This document shows, in pieces, positions 15,631 through 26,426 of a stretch of DNA of 64,000 nucleotides. Location: assembly GCA_963989245.1 (NCBI GenBank), contig OZ022339.1:61468353-61532352 (forward strand), written 5' to 3'. Positions within the stretch are counted from its first letter, which is position 1, and each line of letters begins with the position of its first letter. The DNA is from Nansenia antarctica. Taxonomy: Eukaryota; Chordata; Actinopteri; Argentiniformes; Microstomatidae. The translations under genes and the position numbers were made by a program. Below the pieces are notes generated by a model, which made no database searches, had not been told where the DNA came from, and worked only from the letters and a program-made list of their open reading frames with translations.

Positions 15631-18120
15631 TATTTTCCCTCTTAGAGCTATACCTCGAGAGTACGCCAACTTCATGTTCTTAGTACTACTGGGCCCTTAT
15701 AATTTCAGATCATCTGTAGCGTGAAATTAGTGGTGAATAGATTCATAGAGGTGAATCCTGTTTCTACAAGTTCACTATGTCTTTTGTTTTTACCATCTAC
15801 TGTATTTTCTCTTCTCTTTTCCCTCTTTAATTCAAATGTGCCCCTGATAAGATACCTTGGTCTCAGTGGGACACCCTGCATAAATAATGGTTTAATTAAA
15901 AAGCACATGTAAATAAATAAATAAAAACAAACGTAGAGGTTCTTCCATCCTCTGTGTTCTTTAGCTGGGGGCATCATTAGGTGTGTGGGGGAAAGTATGG
16001 TTTCCTCCATCCTAGGGACCCATTAAATTAGTCATTACCGAACAGTATGGTAGGTCTCCAACTCCCTCCCTGCTTTCCTGGCCTCTGCCTCCAGCTAACA
16101 ACCCATCTAGCTTCCTGGAAGGTTGTTGAGCATAAGAGGATCTGGATCTGAAGGCTTCCACGTACAACAGCGACCGATATGAGATGGATATAGAGCTATG
16201 AATAGAGAGCCATTTCCCGAGGAACACACACAGATAGACAAGATAGAAATCCATAAATGCAAATGATGTTGAATATATATATATATATGAATATATATCA
16301 ATAAGAGGGGCAACTTCATATTGTGGTACCTGCAGCTCATTCCGTAATGTATGGTTGAATAGGTATCAAATTGATTTGAAGCAGATGGAAATGACTTAAT
16401 GTTGTTTTGCTGGTTGTAGGGCTTTGTTGGTTGTCATGTTTCACTGGAGATGTGCATCATTGTAATTTTTTCCCTCTAACCAGAACCTGTTGAAGTTCAA
16501 TGTCATAAAGGGATAAGGTGGAAATTGAAAGAACAGACATCAAGCTCTCCACTCCCTCAAAAGAAGGTGGAAGCAATACTCTAAATAGGGGCATCAAGTC
16601 TGTACTGCAGCAGTAATTGAATACAAAAAAAAACTACAATCAGCTGTTCTGTTAACTGTTTATTGAAATACTGCAGCAGTAAATTAGATTTTCTTTTTGG
16701 GGGGAGGGGCAGCGATTCAAGCAAGCATGTTGACCATTAACTCAAGCGCTTACGCCTACTATATCGCTTCAAGTTTTCATTCTCTGAGTCTTTCCTGTAC
16801 AGTAAATAAATGACTCAAGGGTAATATGGGGCAATGGGGATAACAGCAGTCTGAAAGCTCTATGTTGCTCTCTCAGTGACGCATTTGCCCTCTGTTTTGA
16901 TGGCTTCTAAAATAGGACAAAAATGGTTAAGTCTATCGCTGCTGCAGTACCTCTCTGAAGCTGTCGTATCTCATTTTGATTTATCTGGGCTTTTCACAAG
17001 GTTAAAAAGTTATGGTAGAGTTACCACTTGTCTTCCATATCAATTACTTGATACGCATCTCAAGCAAGAGGCAGACGCTGCAATGATATTCCCAGCAGTT
17101 GAGAGGATCAATCAATATTGATCACCGATACCTTGATGTATGGCAACATCTCTGCCCGAGACCTTGTGCTGTTTGAGTGATGATGACACATAGAAGTGGG
17201 TGCTGTCTCCCACAATGCTGTCAACACAATCCCCCAGAAAAAGATAGGTGTTGGGTTTGAGATGTCAGACCTTAAACAAAATCTAAACATACAAACACAC
17301 ACACACACACATATATACAGTGCAAACAGGCACACGCACTCACACAAATATACACAGGCTCTCTCCTGTGTCTCTTTTCTCTGCACATGAAAATTGAATC
17401 AATACACACACAAGTCTGTCAATTACACAGCTGCCAACATACCTCCGCAGTTATTATACACCTCGGGCGAAATGCAATCTAATGAATAGTGCAAGCAACC
17501 AAAACCCACGGAAACATTAATTCGTACCCTCATAAATGAATCAACGATGAATAAGAGTATGCATAAATTCACGTTAGCGCATAAAAGGCCTGTATATGTT
17601 TCTCTTTGCACATTTGTAGAGCAAGTATTACCACCCAGGCCTGACTCTTAAACTGGTTGATTTCTATTTAAATCGGAATGGGAGGAAACTGAAAAAAACA
17701 CATTGCCTGAGAGAACAGCTTGGCTAGGGAACAAAACAGGAGGGATTATCTACCAGGCAAGCATAGGTCTCTCTCCCTGGATGGTTTAGTCTATTTCAAG
17801 AGGCTATTTGAGGTCACTCCTCCCCTCATATTCACGCGCATCCATCAACTGGGGGAGGTATTTTTATCTGCATCTCATCAGCATCCAGTTTGTTCAAAAT
17901 CAGATGTTCTTCTGCTTGCCTGTTTATCTTTCTGTTCTTATTTAACCTCTGTTGATGATGACATGACGGTTGTTAAATGGTAATGCTGCTCCAGTGAAAA
18001 CAACACTGGATCAACTGGGGATGATCATGTAATGAACTGTGTATAACATTGTGTTTTGGGATACATTTATATTATTTCCATGGCTAAACAACAGTTGAAT
18101 AAGTTAAATGCGATGTGTGT
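15631..18120. other. no gene seen
   Basis: Unique-looking sequence. Short (TA)n at 16273-16288 and (AC)n at about 17295-17311. The block 17430-17600 is an even, TAAT-rich stretch that could be regulatory, without proof. Confidence 0.5.
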
Positions 18121-18192
18121 ATGACATTGAGCACTTTGAGCTGCAACGTTTGCAGGAAAAGTGCTATACAAATGCTATACAAATAAAAAGTA

Positions 18193-18231
<39 letters not shown>

Positions 18232-18232
18232 G
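18121..18232 (+). mobile_element. L2-like LINE 3' tail with (ATT)n
   Basis: It contains gagcactttgagctgca and gaaaagtgctatacaaat followed by a 40-bp ATT array, the same architecture as 1050-1218 but with a different tail repeat. Confidence 0.7.
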
Positions 18233-18687
18233 ACTCGAAACTAATAGACAAAACCCAAGAGTTACAATGTTTTTTTTTATTATTATTTTAAAAAAAAGAT
18301 GTGTTCACAACTCCCAAGTGAGATGCATACTGTATACAGTTTGTTCTATTGTTATATTGAATGATTATAGCATTACACTGATCAGTAGCTTCATACTCAT
18401 GGGCAACTCAACAGATTTAGACCGGAGGGAATTTACGCAAAAACTCTAAGGCATAAGATCCATTTTAGAATATAGTCTTCCCTCCGGCATCATACTCTCA
18501 TTCCACTGCCATCTGTGTCACAATGATTCTCTTTCCCCCAATGACATTCAGACAAACTCCAACATTCTCAGCAGCCAAGTAGATTCAATAAACCCAGTAC
18601 TTGGCTTCAGTCTCTTCTCCTTGCATGATGGCAAATGCACATTATCCATCTTTTAGTTATCACTCCATTGTATCATGAATGGCTTTC

Positions 18688-18690
<3 letters not shown>

Positions 18691-18756
<66 letters not shown>
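18691..18756 (+). repeat. (AC)n microsatellite
   Basis: A perfect AC tract of 66 bp. Confidence 0.97.
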
Positions 18757-18759
<3 letters not shown>

Positions 18760-19134
18760 GATGCTTTTGTTGTGTGACACAATACCTGTGCTCCCTAAGT
18801 GGGAGATGTTGGAGCATGGATAACCACTGCATACACACTAAATAGACCAAAACATGCCTCCAGTTTTCTTAAATGTACATTTATTTAAAGTCATCATTTA
18901 TTAAACATTGAACCTGACATGATAATGTGCTTATATCCATGCAAACGTATGACCATGGGTACGTACACTCTAATAGTTAACTGTTTCACAATTTTAGATA
19001 TTAATATTAGCCATTTAGATGGAATTAGAATGATGCATGGCTGAATTATTATGGTTATTATTATTATGTATATCTTGCTTTTATTAGGCCTAGATGTTGT
19101 GGCCTAATTTGTCATCATTAGTTGTAATCTCCAT

Positions 19135-19393
19135 GTGGAGAAGACAGGTCTTCTAGAGGGGGAGTCCGTATCCCCCCACATCTGCCACAACTCACAAACT
19201 AACAACTGCCATGATCCGTTAGTTGAAGGAGGAAAGCTCAGCTGTGCACTTTCCTCCACATGTGGCCTTCGCACCTGCTTCATAGGTAGCTATGCTCTGT
19301 TTTGGTGCCTCTATCTTGGTATCAAACCACTTCTTCTTGAGCTCCAAGATGGTGCGGCTCGCAGAGCTTGCTGTGTTCAGGGCAGCGCTATGT
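19135..19393 (-). pseudogene. Harbinger MYB/SANT-like protein remnant
   Basis: The minus strand reads LNTASSASRTILELKKKWFD in one frame, then TKIEAP; further on are pieces resembling GGKCTAELSSF and VVADVGG, broken by stops and frame changes. The LKKKWFD block with an upstream R-T-x-x-E-L matches the MYB/SANT-like DNA-binding protein carried with the transposase by PIF/Harbinger elements. It helps import and position the transposase at element ends. This copy is plainly inactive; no Harbinger transposase is nearby. Confidence 0.6.
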
Positions 19394-19508
19394 GACTTCT
19401 AGACATGCAATATATTTTAAATATACTTAACGATTTTAGATGAGCTGGATAACAATCATCTATGGTTTAGTGTTTCCCCCCCGAGCAGCATGACTACTGG
19501 AACATAAC

Positions 19509-19516
19509 TCTCTCTC

Positions 19517-19586
<70 letters not shown>
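19509..19586 (+). repeat. (CT)n microsatellite
   Basis: A CT tract with one early interruption. Confidence 0.97.
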
Positions 19587-19589
<3 letters not shown>

Positions 19590-19749
19590 CTGCCTCTGTC
19601 AGGCATTCAGCAGGGCTGTTTGACACAACAGTAGTGCCACATCTCTCTCTTCATCTCCACATCTCCCTGTAGACCTGTCTGATTGTCTGACCAGAATCAG
19701 ACATGACAAGACAGAACAGAACAGGACGCATTGATCACCTCAACGGGAG

Positions 19750-19995
19750 GACAGAGGGTGGCTCAGAAGGTAGAACTAGTGTGTAATGATCGCAGGTTCC
19801 GCGGTTCGATCCCAGGCTGGCCACATGTTGAGGTGTCCTTGGGCAAGACACTGAACCCCAAATTGCTCCCAATGAGCGGGCCGGTGCCTTGCATGGTAGC
19901 TTACCGCCATTGGTGTGTGAATGTGTGCGTGAATGGGTGAATGAGAGGCCATTGTAAAGCTCTTTGGAATAACTATATGTGCAGTCCATTTAGGT
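19750..19995 (+). mobile_element. tRNA-derived SINE with L2-like tail
   Basis: The head carries a box A-like gtggctcagaaggtag and a near-canonical box B ggttcgatccc (pol III internal promoter). The body has ccttgggcaagacactgaac and ccaaattgctcccaatgag; the tail has ggccattgtaaagctctttg, similar to the LINE tails in this window. Related copies are at 37488, 40150, 44184 (minus) and 53594. Clear target duplications were not seen. Confidence 0.8.
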
Positions 19996-20314
19996 ACATG
20001 TTCCCTCGTAGGGTGAAGGAGTCCCTTGTTTTGTTTCTTTGTCTTATGTCTGACAGTGACAGAACACGTCTCCTCTGCGGCTCATTATAGTGCATGGCCA
20101 GTCCTGTGTGATTCATACAGCATACTTAGGGCAGTGCTATCTTCATAGGGTCCACTCAGACTCTCCACTGCGTTGGGCTACGTTGACAGAATTTCAAATG
20201 TACTCTGTGCAATTCATTCAATGGTGCAATTAATTGTACTTATTTGATCATAATGTATTCAATCTGTATGAATTAATTCATATGCGCACCATTGAAATGT
20301 AGTTCTATACCCTA

Positions 20315-20316
<2 letters not shown>

Positions 20317-20370
<54 letters not shown>

Positions 20371-20394
20371 CATGTGTGTGTGCGTGTGTGTGTG
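20317..20394 (+). repeat. (TG)n microsatellite with GC steps
   Basis: A TG tract with an embedded gcgcgcgc block; alternating purine-pyrimidine throughout, so Z-DNA-prone. Confidence 0.95.
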
Positions 20395-20679
20395 ATTGTA
20401 CAGTACATTTTGTAATGATCATTATTTTATTTTCATTCCTATTTTTTTCAAAGTGGGATTCTTCTTACATGCTTCAGTAATTATGACCATCTGAGAGATC
20501 CTGGCAGTCGGATGATCATCCAGATTGACTGTGTGTTGTCTATCTCTCACAGAGACGCACCTTACACCCTACCCATCCAGGCCCAGCCTCCGTTGGCACT
20601 AAACCCTACCATCTGTCACAAAACCTGCATACAGCCTGGGCTTTGAACAGCTCCCTGCCACAATCACTCCCGTTTCAGC

Positions 20680-20880
20680 ACAGGAGAGGAGAGGAGAGGA
20701 GAGGAGTGGAGAAGAGAAGAGAAGAGAGGAGAGGGTAGAGGACAGGAGAGGAAAAGAGAGGAGGGGATGGGAGGGGAGGAGAGAGGAGAGAGGAGAGGAA
20801 AAGAGAGGAGAGGTGAGGTGAAGAGAAGAAAATAGATGAGGAGAGGAGGAGTGAATGGGAGGAGAAGAGAGGAGGAAGGC
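20680..20880 (+). repeat. polypurine tract of (GGAGA)-type repeats
   Basis: About 200 bp are almost purely A and G, built of gagga/gagaa units. The Leu/Ser/Pro-rich minus frames are its shadow. Such mirror-like purine runs can form triplexes. Confidence 0.9.
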
Positions 20881-21875
20881 CCGCCTTACATTCCTGAACC
20901 AGCCCAACCCACATCACACTCCTGTCTGATGTCGGTCTTCAAGGATCTGTCAGATTTCAGGGGTTATTTTTACCCCAGACCTCGTTTTTTGTTTGTGTGT
21001 TTGGCTTTGTTGGATGCTGGATGAAAACAGATTGTTGTGATGATGTGAGAATGATGAGTTCTCTGTGTTTATGTTTGATGAATTAATTAACATAGCCTAC
21101 GCCAAAAACGAATCCTCTAATTAGACAATATTGCAATATGGGTGAGTATTCTAATAATTTATAGACATACTATGGTGACATCAAAGACAGTATCAAACAT
21201 CATCACCAGCCTCTTGAATGATTAAGTAACCATGTCCTCTTTTGACGCTGATATTAAAGTTTTTTTCAATTGCTGACACACTAAAATGACACATAAAGCA
21301 CAAACCTACCACAGAACTTACCACAAAATGGCGGAAGGGTTTGAATGCTCATTGAGGCATAGGAAGCGGCAATAATGAACTTGGCTTTGGCAAATAATGC
21401 AATTGGTCTGAAAGATTCAAAACAACATCATAAGATACAACACCATTTTCAGCAACATCTGGCAAGTCAACCTATCCACATTGGCCCGAATTCTCCATCG
21501 AAATCAAGTGCACATGAAGCAGCTTTACAGGGTGTCTTTTGGAGAGAGATTCTGAAAGAATCAAAGCTCTGAGACATGAATATGTGGATGTAAGTACAAC
21601 ATTGACTACAGTACACTACACACAGTACAGCATTTTTCTCAGTGTACTGGACCACACCACATTGACTGATATTTTTGTTTTGTTTTCAGAGAGTACTGGA
21701 ATGGATGCTAATGTGTTCCCACATTAGTTTATTTTTATTGATGAGGCTGACTTCAACCGCACAAAGACCAGGACAAGGGGAAGGAACATCATTGGTCCCA
21801 GAGCCATTGTAGATGTTCTTGGCCAACGTGGCAGCAACATCACAATGTGTGCCACCATCACATATACTACGTAAT

Positions 21876-22272
21876 CGCCCCGCGGTGGTGTAGCGGTCTA
21901 CGCACTGGCCACTAGTGCATGCTGCCCACCGGGGCCGGGGTTCGTATCCCGGCTCGCCAGATCCAGATATGGCCGAGGCACACGGGAAGCGGCATATTGG
22001 CCGGCCGCTTCCGAGGGCGGTATAGGAGTATTTCTGGACTAGGATCCGTCGCGCAACACCGCCCCCTGGGCGCCGGAATAACGGTACTGGGCTCGAGGAG
22101 CCAGTCAGCCTAGTCTGCCTGGCGACCTCCTCTGGGACTGCCGGCCACGGGGTCGTGCGGCGGATCCTATGCAATAGGCAGGGGATAATTGGATGCTAGG
22201 TTGGGTTGAATTGGCTACCAAATTGGGTGAAAAAGGGATAAAATCTGGAAAAAAAAAAATAATAAAAAATAA
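21876..22272 (+). mobile_element. tRNA-headed SINE with 14-bp target duplication
   Basis: A perfect 14-bp duplication atatactacgtaat (21862-21875 and 22273-22286) flanks it. The head has box A-like tggtgtagcggtctacg and box B-like ggttcgtatcc, and the 3' end is A-rich (aaaaaaaaaataataaaaaa). It interrupts the DDE transposase between the ITMCATIT and NGVLHRY segments. The perfect duplication means a fairly recent insertion. The body differs from the 19750-type SINE. Confidence 0.9.
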
Positions 22273-22619
22273 ATATACTACGTAATGGTGTCCTCCACCG
22301 CTATGCCAACCTTGGTCCATACAACACAGCCCACATTGTCACATTTTTGGACAGACTGCACAACATTTTGGTACCGGCAGACCATATGGATGACGCAGAA
22401 CATCACAGATATGTTGTAGTATAGGACAATGTCAGCTTCCATCGTGCAGCCCTGGTCCAAAACTGGTTATGTTGCTACCACAGTTGAACACTTGTTCAAT
22501 ACCTTCCACTTGACTCTCCATTTCTCAATCCAATTGACCTTTCGCAAAGCCCCGCCCAACTTGGTTACTGTTGCTAAGCCCATCAAGCTTTCTGTGATAT
22601 CAGCCTAAAACAGCGCAGC

Positions 22620-22882
22620 ATGGATGGGATCTGTGGCATACCAGTCACTTTAAGTGATGCTTTTTGGAGCAATACAAACGCAATATCCTCCAGATCGAGA
22701 CAAAAGGGTTTGCAATATGCAGTGGAGGGATATATTAATAATATCAACGTAAAAAAAGAAGGGGAAAACCTTAATCGAAGCAAATGCATACAGGTCGCAG
22801 TGCAAAAACGAGAAACCCCATGACCTCCATCTGAAGTTCGAACAGCATAACATTGTGGACCAGGCATGCTCTTGCACTGCTG
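22620..22882 (+). pseudogene. first coding exon of a SWIM-domain transposon protein
   Basis: The frame starts MDGICGIPVTLSDAFWSN and continues RQKGLQYAVEGYINNINVKK. A one-base frameshift near 22770 then moves the reading to ANAYRSQCKNEKPHDLHLKF and VDQACSCTAG, where the C-S-C is the start of a SWIM zinc finger (CxC...CxH). A consensus splice donor (GG followed by gtaagt) closes the exon at 22882. SWIM-YqaJ proteins of fish transposons probably act in DNA or protein binding and nuclease steps; here only the first exon survives. Confidence 0.6.
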
Positions 22883-23206
22883 GGTAAGTTCTGCTTTTAT
22901 AATGTTAGCTAGTTGTCATTGCTATATACGTATTTTATTAGTCAAGATGACAAGTGCCTCGAAATTGCAGGCTAATATTAGAGGTAGCTAGCTAGTGCTA
23001 CTGTGTCATTGCTAGCGCTAGCTAGCAGCTCTCTCCCCAGACTCAAATATTACTTATTAATAACTTATAAATATTCATTCTTATTATTGCATTTCACAAC
23101 CCAAAATGCTTCCAATATATTAGAAACATTTATACAATTCGCAGGCAATACTGTAGTATGATTATCCAAACACAGAATTCATAACAATGTATAATCATCA
23201 GCTTCT

Positions 23207-23317
23207 TTACTCTTGGGTTTTGGGCTTTGGAAAGGCGAAAAATATCACTCCCCCCTCTAAACTTTTAGAATATCTGCTGTCCGATTTGCAAAGTCCATAG
23301 GCACACCGCTTCACCAT
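23207..23317 (-). pseudogene. first coding exon of a THAP-domain transposase
   Basis: On the minus strand MVKRCAYGLCKSDSRY is followed by GGVIFFAFPKPKTQ. The initial M-V-K-R-C-A-x-G-x-C and the F-x-F-P-K-P box are diagnostic of the start of the THAP zinc finger (C2CH), the DNA-binding domain of P-, Kolobok- and ISL2EU-type transposases. After KTQ a gtaaag donor follows, so the exon would splice to the rest of the finger, which is deleted. It faces the SWIM exon in convergent orientation. Confidence 0.75.
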
Positions 23318-24238
23318 TGTGAATAATGTCGGACTTCCTTCTTCACCTTTGTTTTGCGAAAGGTCAATTGAAGAGTTATTTTCAGTATGGCCTTCTTCTT
23401 CTGCAGGCAATGGAGGAGGCATTTGATGATATTGATATGGCTGCTATCCAGGGCTGGATACGACACTCAAGGCGCTTCTTCCCTTGATGTTTAGCCAGGG
23501 AAGATATTGCCTGTGATGTTGATGAGGTGCTGTGGCCAGACCCAGCTAGGCAGCAAGATGCAGCCTAAGTATGTTTCTTTCCTCTGTATATTTATTCCTT
23601 TTTCCAGTATTCCAGTTTTCTTATCTGTTTACTGTATTTGATAGAGAGCATTTTTTTGTTCACACAACTGTAATATATACTGTATATACTGTATATATGC
23701 TGTGCATGTTGCACTGATTTGTTGTGGAGAAAAAGTAAAAGGTTTTGTTTCAACAATATATTTCTGTAGACTTGAACAATCTCTCACTGCAGAGTACTCT
23801 ACAAACAGAACTATTTTATTATGACAAAGCCCACCAAAGATGAAAGTGCTTTTGAGTGAGCACAACAGTGTGTTGTTGATTGGACATTAATCTGGTAATA
23901 TGAATGAAGTGTGTGCCATTTGGTGCAAAGGTCCGATTTTGACTTTTTAGGTTTGCACTTTGGGTGTGTGCTATTGTGAAAAGTTTTGAGCACTGTTTTC
24001 ATAAACGTGTGTTAGCAATTGAAAAAAACGGTATTAAATGAGTCTCTATTTTGATACTGCAGGAGAAGGCCTCATGTGGGTGGGAGTCTGTCATAGCCAA
24101 TCACTCGGCCAAGAAAGGTCAAACAATCTGACCTTAGCAGCAGCAGACTTCTAGCACGCCTGAGCTGTTACAGACAGACTGGACCCAAAGGACCCCTGGG
24201 GATGAGAGCAAGTAGCAATAATACACACATGCACTCGT

Positions 24239-24240
<2 letters not shown>

Positions 24241-24282
<42 letters not shown>
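24241..24282 (+). repeat. (AC)n microsatellite
   Basis: A perfect AC tract; a second, partly GC-interrupted one lies at 24575-24655. Confidence 0.95.
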
Positions 24283-24606
24283 CCCAAACCACCTCTCGAA
24301 AAAGCTTCACACCTGCCTGTCAAAGCTGTCATTAAAACACCTGATCAGTGGTGCAGATGGATGGTCACCACACCACGAGGAGAAGACAGGACAGGACAAC
24401 AGAGAGCGATGTGCAAAAAATGACACTGTGATGTGATGTATTTGTTATGGGTTTCCCCCAGAGGAACGCACGGCTTCAGACTTGAAGACACCAACACGAA
24501 ATTAAGTCTATTCTTCGAGTAAATCCATAAGGGGTTTGTCACTCTCATCTATACTCTTGCTCTCTCCGCTGCATGCACACACGCACACACGCACGCACGC
24601 ACTCGC

Positions 24607-24656
<50 letters not shown>

Positions 24657-24756
24657 CTTAAAACTGAATAGGTTTTCCGTTTTCTCCCCTTTCATAATCA
24701 TCTCTTCTCCTAGTCCTCTCCTATGATACCTGGTGGCTTTGAAATATGAATAATCT

Positions 24757-24939
24757 GTGTGTGTGTGTGTGTGTGTGTAATCTGTGTTTGGAATGTGTGT
24801 GTGTGTGTGTCACCTGTTGGCTTTGAGGTTTTTGAGCCTGGCCTCCAGGTCGATGAGCAGGTTGACTTTCTTGCAGCACTTTCTTGAGAGCAGTAGATGT
24901 CCAGCAGCTCACTATACAGGTGGTGGATCTTCTGAGGGG

Positions 24940-24986
<47 letters not shown>
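24757..24986. repeat. three GT/AC tracts around an exon-like segment
   Basis: (GT)n at 24757-24778 and 24797-24810, and (AC)n at 24942-24986, bracket the exon-like segment 24814-24931. No other structure seen. Confidence 0.9.
24814..24931 (-). pseudogene. isolated exon-like segment, host gene unknown
   Basis: On the minus strand a cccctcag acceptor precedes AAGATCCACC and the segment ends CCAACAG before gtgaca, giving a 118-bp exon. It reads KIHHLYSELLDIYCSQE, then after a one-base shift KCCKKVNLLIDLEARLKNLK. The helical, leucine-rich pattern and codon use look like real protein, and both halves stay convincing only if one base is gained or lost near 24885. It could be an exon of a gene running on the minus strand (with a sequencing error) or a decayed exon. 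I do not recognise the protein. Confidence 0.4.
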
Positions 24987-24989
<3 letters not shown>

Positions 24990-25020
24990 AGAGCTAATGG
25001 ACCAGGCCCGAAACATATTC

Positions 25021-25353
25021 GTGATACAGTCTGATCATTTGGTCCGCATGTTGGCAACCAATCAAAATGTCTGGACTTTTCTTTTGAAACACAGAACTAC
25101 ATTTCAACATTGTTGAGAATCACAACACAAACTCGCTAGTCAAGCCAAAATACTGCAACGAAATGGATTCGTAATCCCCAGTGCTAACTATAACACTACT
25201 TTACATTGTTAGCAGGCTCACAAAACAAGCTCTGTTAGTTGACTAGCGATGTGTCATTGATTTTCAACAATGCAGAAATGTATTCACATTTTTGGAAAGA
25301 AAAGTCATCAAATCATTACATCGGATCCTGACATGAGGACCAAAGCATTAGAA
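25021..25353. mobile_element. MITE family X copy, abutting Y
   Basis: It starts gtgatacagtctgatcattt and holds the X hairpin (ttgttgagaatcacaacaca on the left, gtgtcattgattttcaacaa on the right). The right end is less clear and runs into the start of the Y copy. Closest relative is the 45163 copy. Confidence 0.7.
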
Positions 25354-25647
25354 TGCACCGTTTCATTAAAAGTTCCTCATGTCGGCAATTGTGAAACCTC
25401 GCAATTGAGCAAAACAAGTCTTGTTGTGAAAAAAAAAGTTTTACGGTTTTTGGCATAGGACAACAAATGAAGTGATGAAGAACCCACTCGATATCATAAC
25501 CAATAGTTTTACATTCACTAAATACCTACATTTAGTTAGCAAAGTCGGGTGGGGGGTATTAGTGTGGCAGTGTGTGTAGCCACACCCACCCCAGCCGTAT
25601 TTAAGTAGCCATGTGCGTGTGGACCTGTTTGTTGACAAGTTTACAAA

Positions 25648-26231
25648 ATGGATGTTGAAGCTCTCGCTAATGCTATCAACAGAATTTCAAAAGCAGACAG
25701 AAATATCGACAGTGGGCAATTAATGAACTCTGTAGGAGCCATGAATACGATTTATTGGGTATTTAGTACAAAAAGCTAGTGGGTTTATTGTGAGCTTATT
25801 TGATTGTTTGTTTATTGTTTTAGCCTGAAGTCAATTTAAGCACCTGTTCACCTGTATGGCGGGAGTGGAGAGAGAGGGGAGACAGGGTCGCTGTATTTTT
25901 TGTTGACCGCATATTATTTACGATTTGTTTGTTATTCTTTGTTTTGGTCGCTTATGGATTTCTGTACGTCACAGTACCTTTTAACTCAAGCGAATTGTTT
26001 TTAGCGCGTCATACAATTTCAACCCAGACCCTGCTCGCGTCTCTCAGCGACTTGGATTTTTGGCTCGATCTAGTCGCTACACACGCCTTCATATTGGACT
26101 ATACATAACGGGAACTCAGAATCTCCGATGACAAAGAAGACAATGGAATTTCAGACATTGATCTCCACATCAGTTCACTATTCATGGTACAGTTGTCTGC
26201 AGACAGACCTTCTGCTGTGTTCTTGGGTAAG
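25648..26231 (+). pseudogene. Y-family gene, exon 1 remnant (plus copy)
   Basis: It begins MDVEALANAINRISKADRNI and DSGQLMNSV, is interrupted at 25731, and resumes at 26089 with FILDYT, a stop, and DDKEDNGISDIDLHISS. The minus copy has FILDYIHAGINSDSESEDGI at the same place, so the two are homologous. A donor-like gggtaagt lies at 26226. Stops and insertions make it inactive. The product is not recognised. Confidence 0.55.
25731..26081. mobile_element. possible solo LTR inside exon 1 of Y
   Basis: The segment absent from the minus copy runs TGTAGGAGCC to TCGCTACA, with TGTAG/CTACA ends as in an LTR, 351 bp long. A matching target duplication is not evident, and 6 extra bases (cacgcc) follow, so this is only a suggestion. 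The absence from the other copy is solid. Confidence 0.3.
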
Positions 26232-26426
26232 TTTTAGTGAGTTACATGTGTTGTTTACTATGATTTTGTGTTGTTTACTTAGGATAGCCAAACAGTTATT
26301 TGTTGTTTTGTGAGTAAGGTAGATAGTGCCTTTGTTATTAGATGGTGGGAGGAAGAAATAGGTTGTCAAAGATAAAACATAATTAATATTGTTGCAGACC
26401 TACTAAACATGCAACGTACTGTTCAG

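Larger units (their letters stand above)
22535..23366. mobile_element. ISL2EU-like element, internally deleted, with convergent SWIM and THAP exons
   Basis: Ends TGACCTTTCGCAAA and TTTGCGAAAGGTCA are perfect 14-bp inverted repeats with a 2-bp AT duplication; removing the element restores ccaattgaagag, which encodes PIEE, the expected continuation of the transposase. The left end carries a SWIM-type exon on the plus strand and the right end a THAP exon on the minus strand. Two-gene elements with a THAP transposase and a YqaJ/SWIM protein are known as ISL2EU; the middle of both genes is missing. The class is inferred; P-like or Kolobok elements also carry THAP domains. Confidence 0.7.
21534..23567 (+). 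pseudogene. DDE_3-type transposase, interrupted
   Basis: Pieces in order: LLERDSERIKALRHEYVD (21534-21591), an intron to 21690, FIDEADFNRTKTRTRGRNII and IVDVLGQRGSN (21724-21865), then after the SINE GVLHRYANLGPYNTAHIVTF and DNVSFHRAALVQNW up to FLNPI (22287-22534), then after the second insertion LQAMEEAFDDIDMAAIQGWI and CLAREDIACDVDEVLWPDP to the stop at 23565. The D of FIDEA and of DNVSFHRA are the first two catalytic acidic residues of the IS630/Tc1 DDE domain; the E lies in the region lost after FLNPI. In-frame stops are also present. Inactive. Confidence 0.85.
21257..24031 (+). mobile_element. IS630/Tc1-like DNA transposon carrying two nested elements
   Basis: Terminal inverted repeats built on gtttttttcaattgctgaca (left) and gttagcaattgaaaaaaac (right) lie inside a TA target duplication (21255-21256, 24032-24033). 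The gene on the plus strand has an intron (gtaagt at 21592, ttttcag ending 21690). A SINE (21876-22272) and an ISL2EU-like element (22535-23366) sit inside the transposase frame. Without them the element is about 1.55 kb, normal for such transposons. Confidence 0.85.

Noticed and set aside
19750..19830. Possible tRNA gene
   Set aside because: Box A and B are present but the cloverleaf is not intact, and the body and tail mark it as a SINE.
20599..20917. Leu/Ser/Pro-rich minus frames
   Set aside because: Shadow of the polypurine tract.
21919..22174. Frames inside the SINE (plus 64 and minus 162 residues)
   Set aside because: GC-rich SINE body with tRNA boxes, not protein coding.
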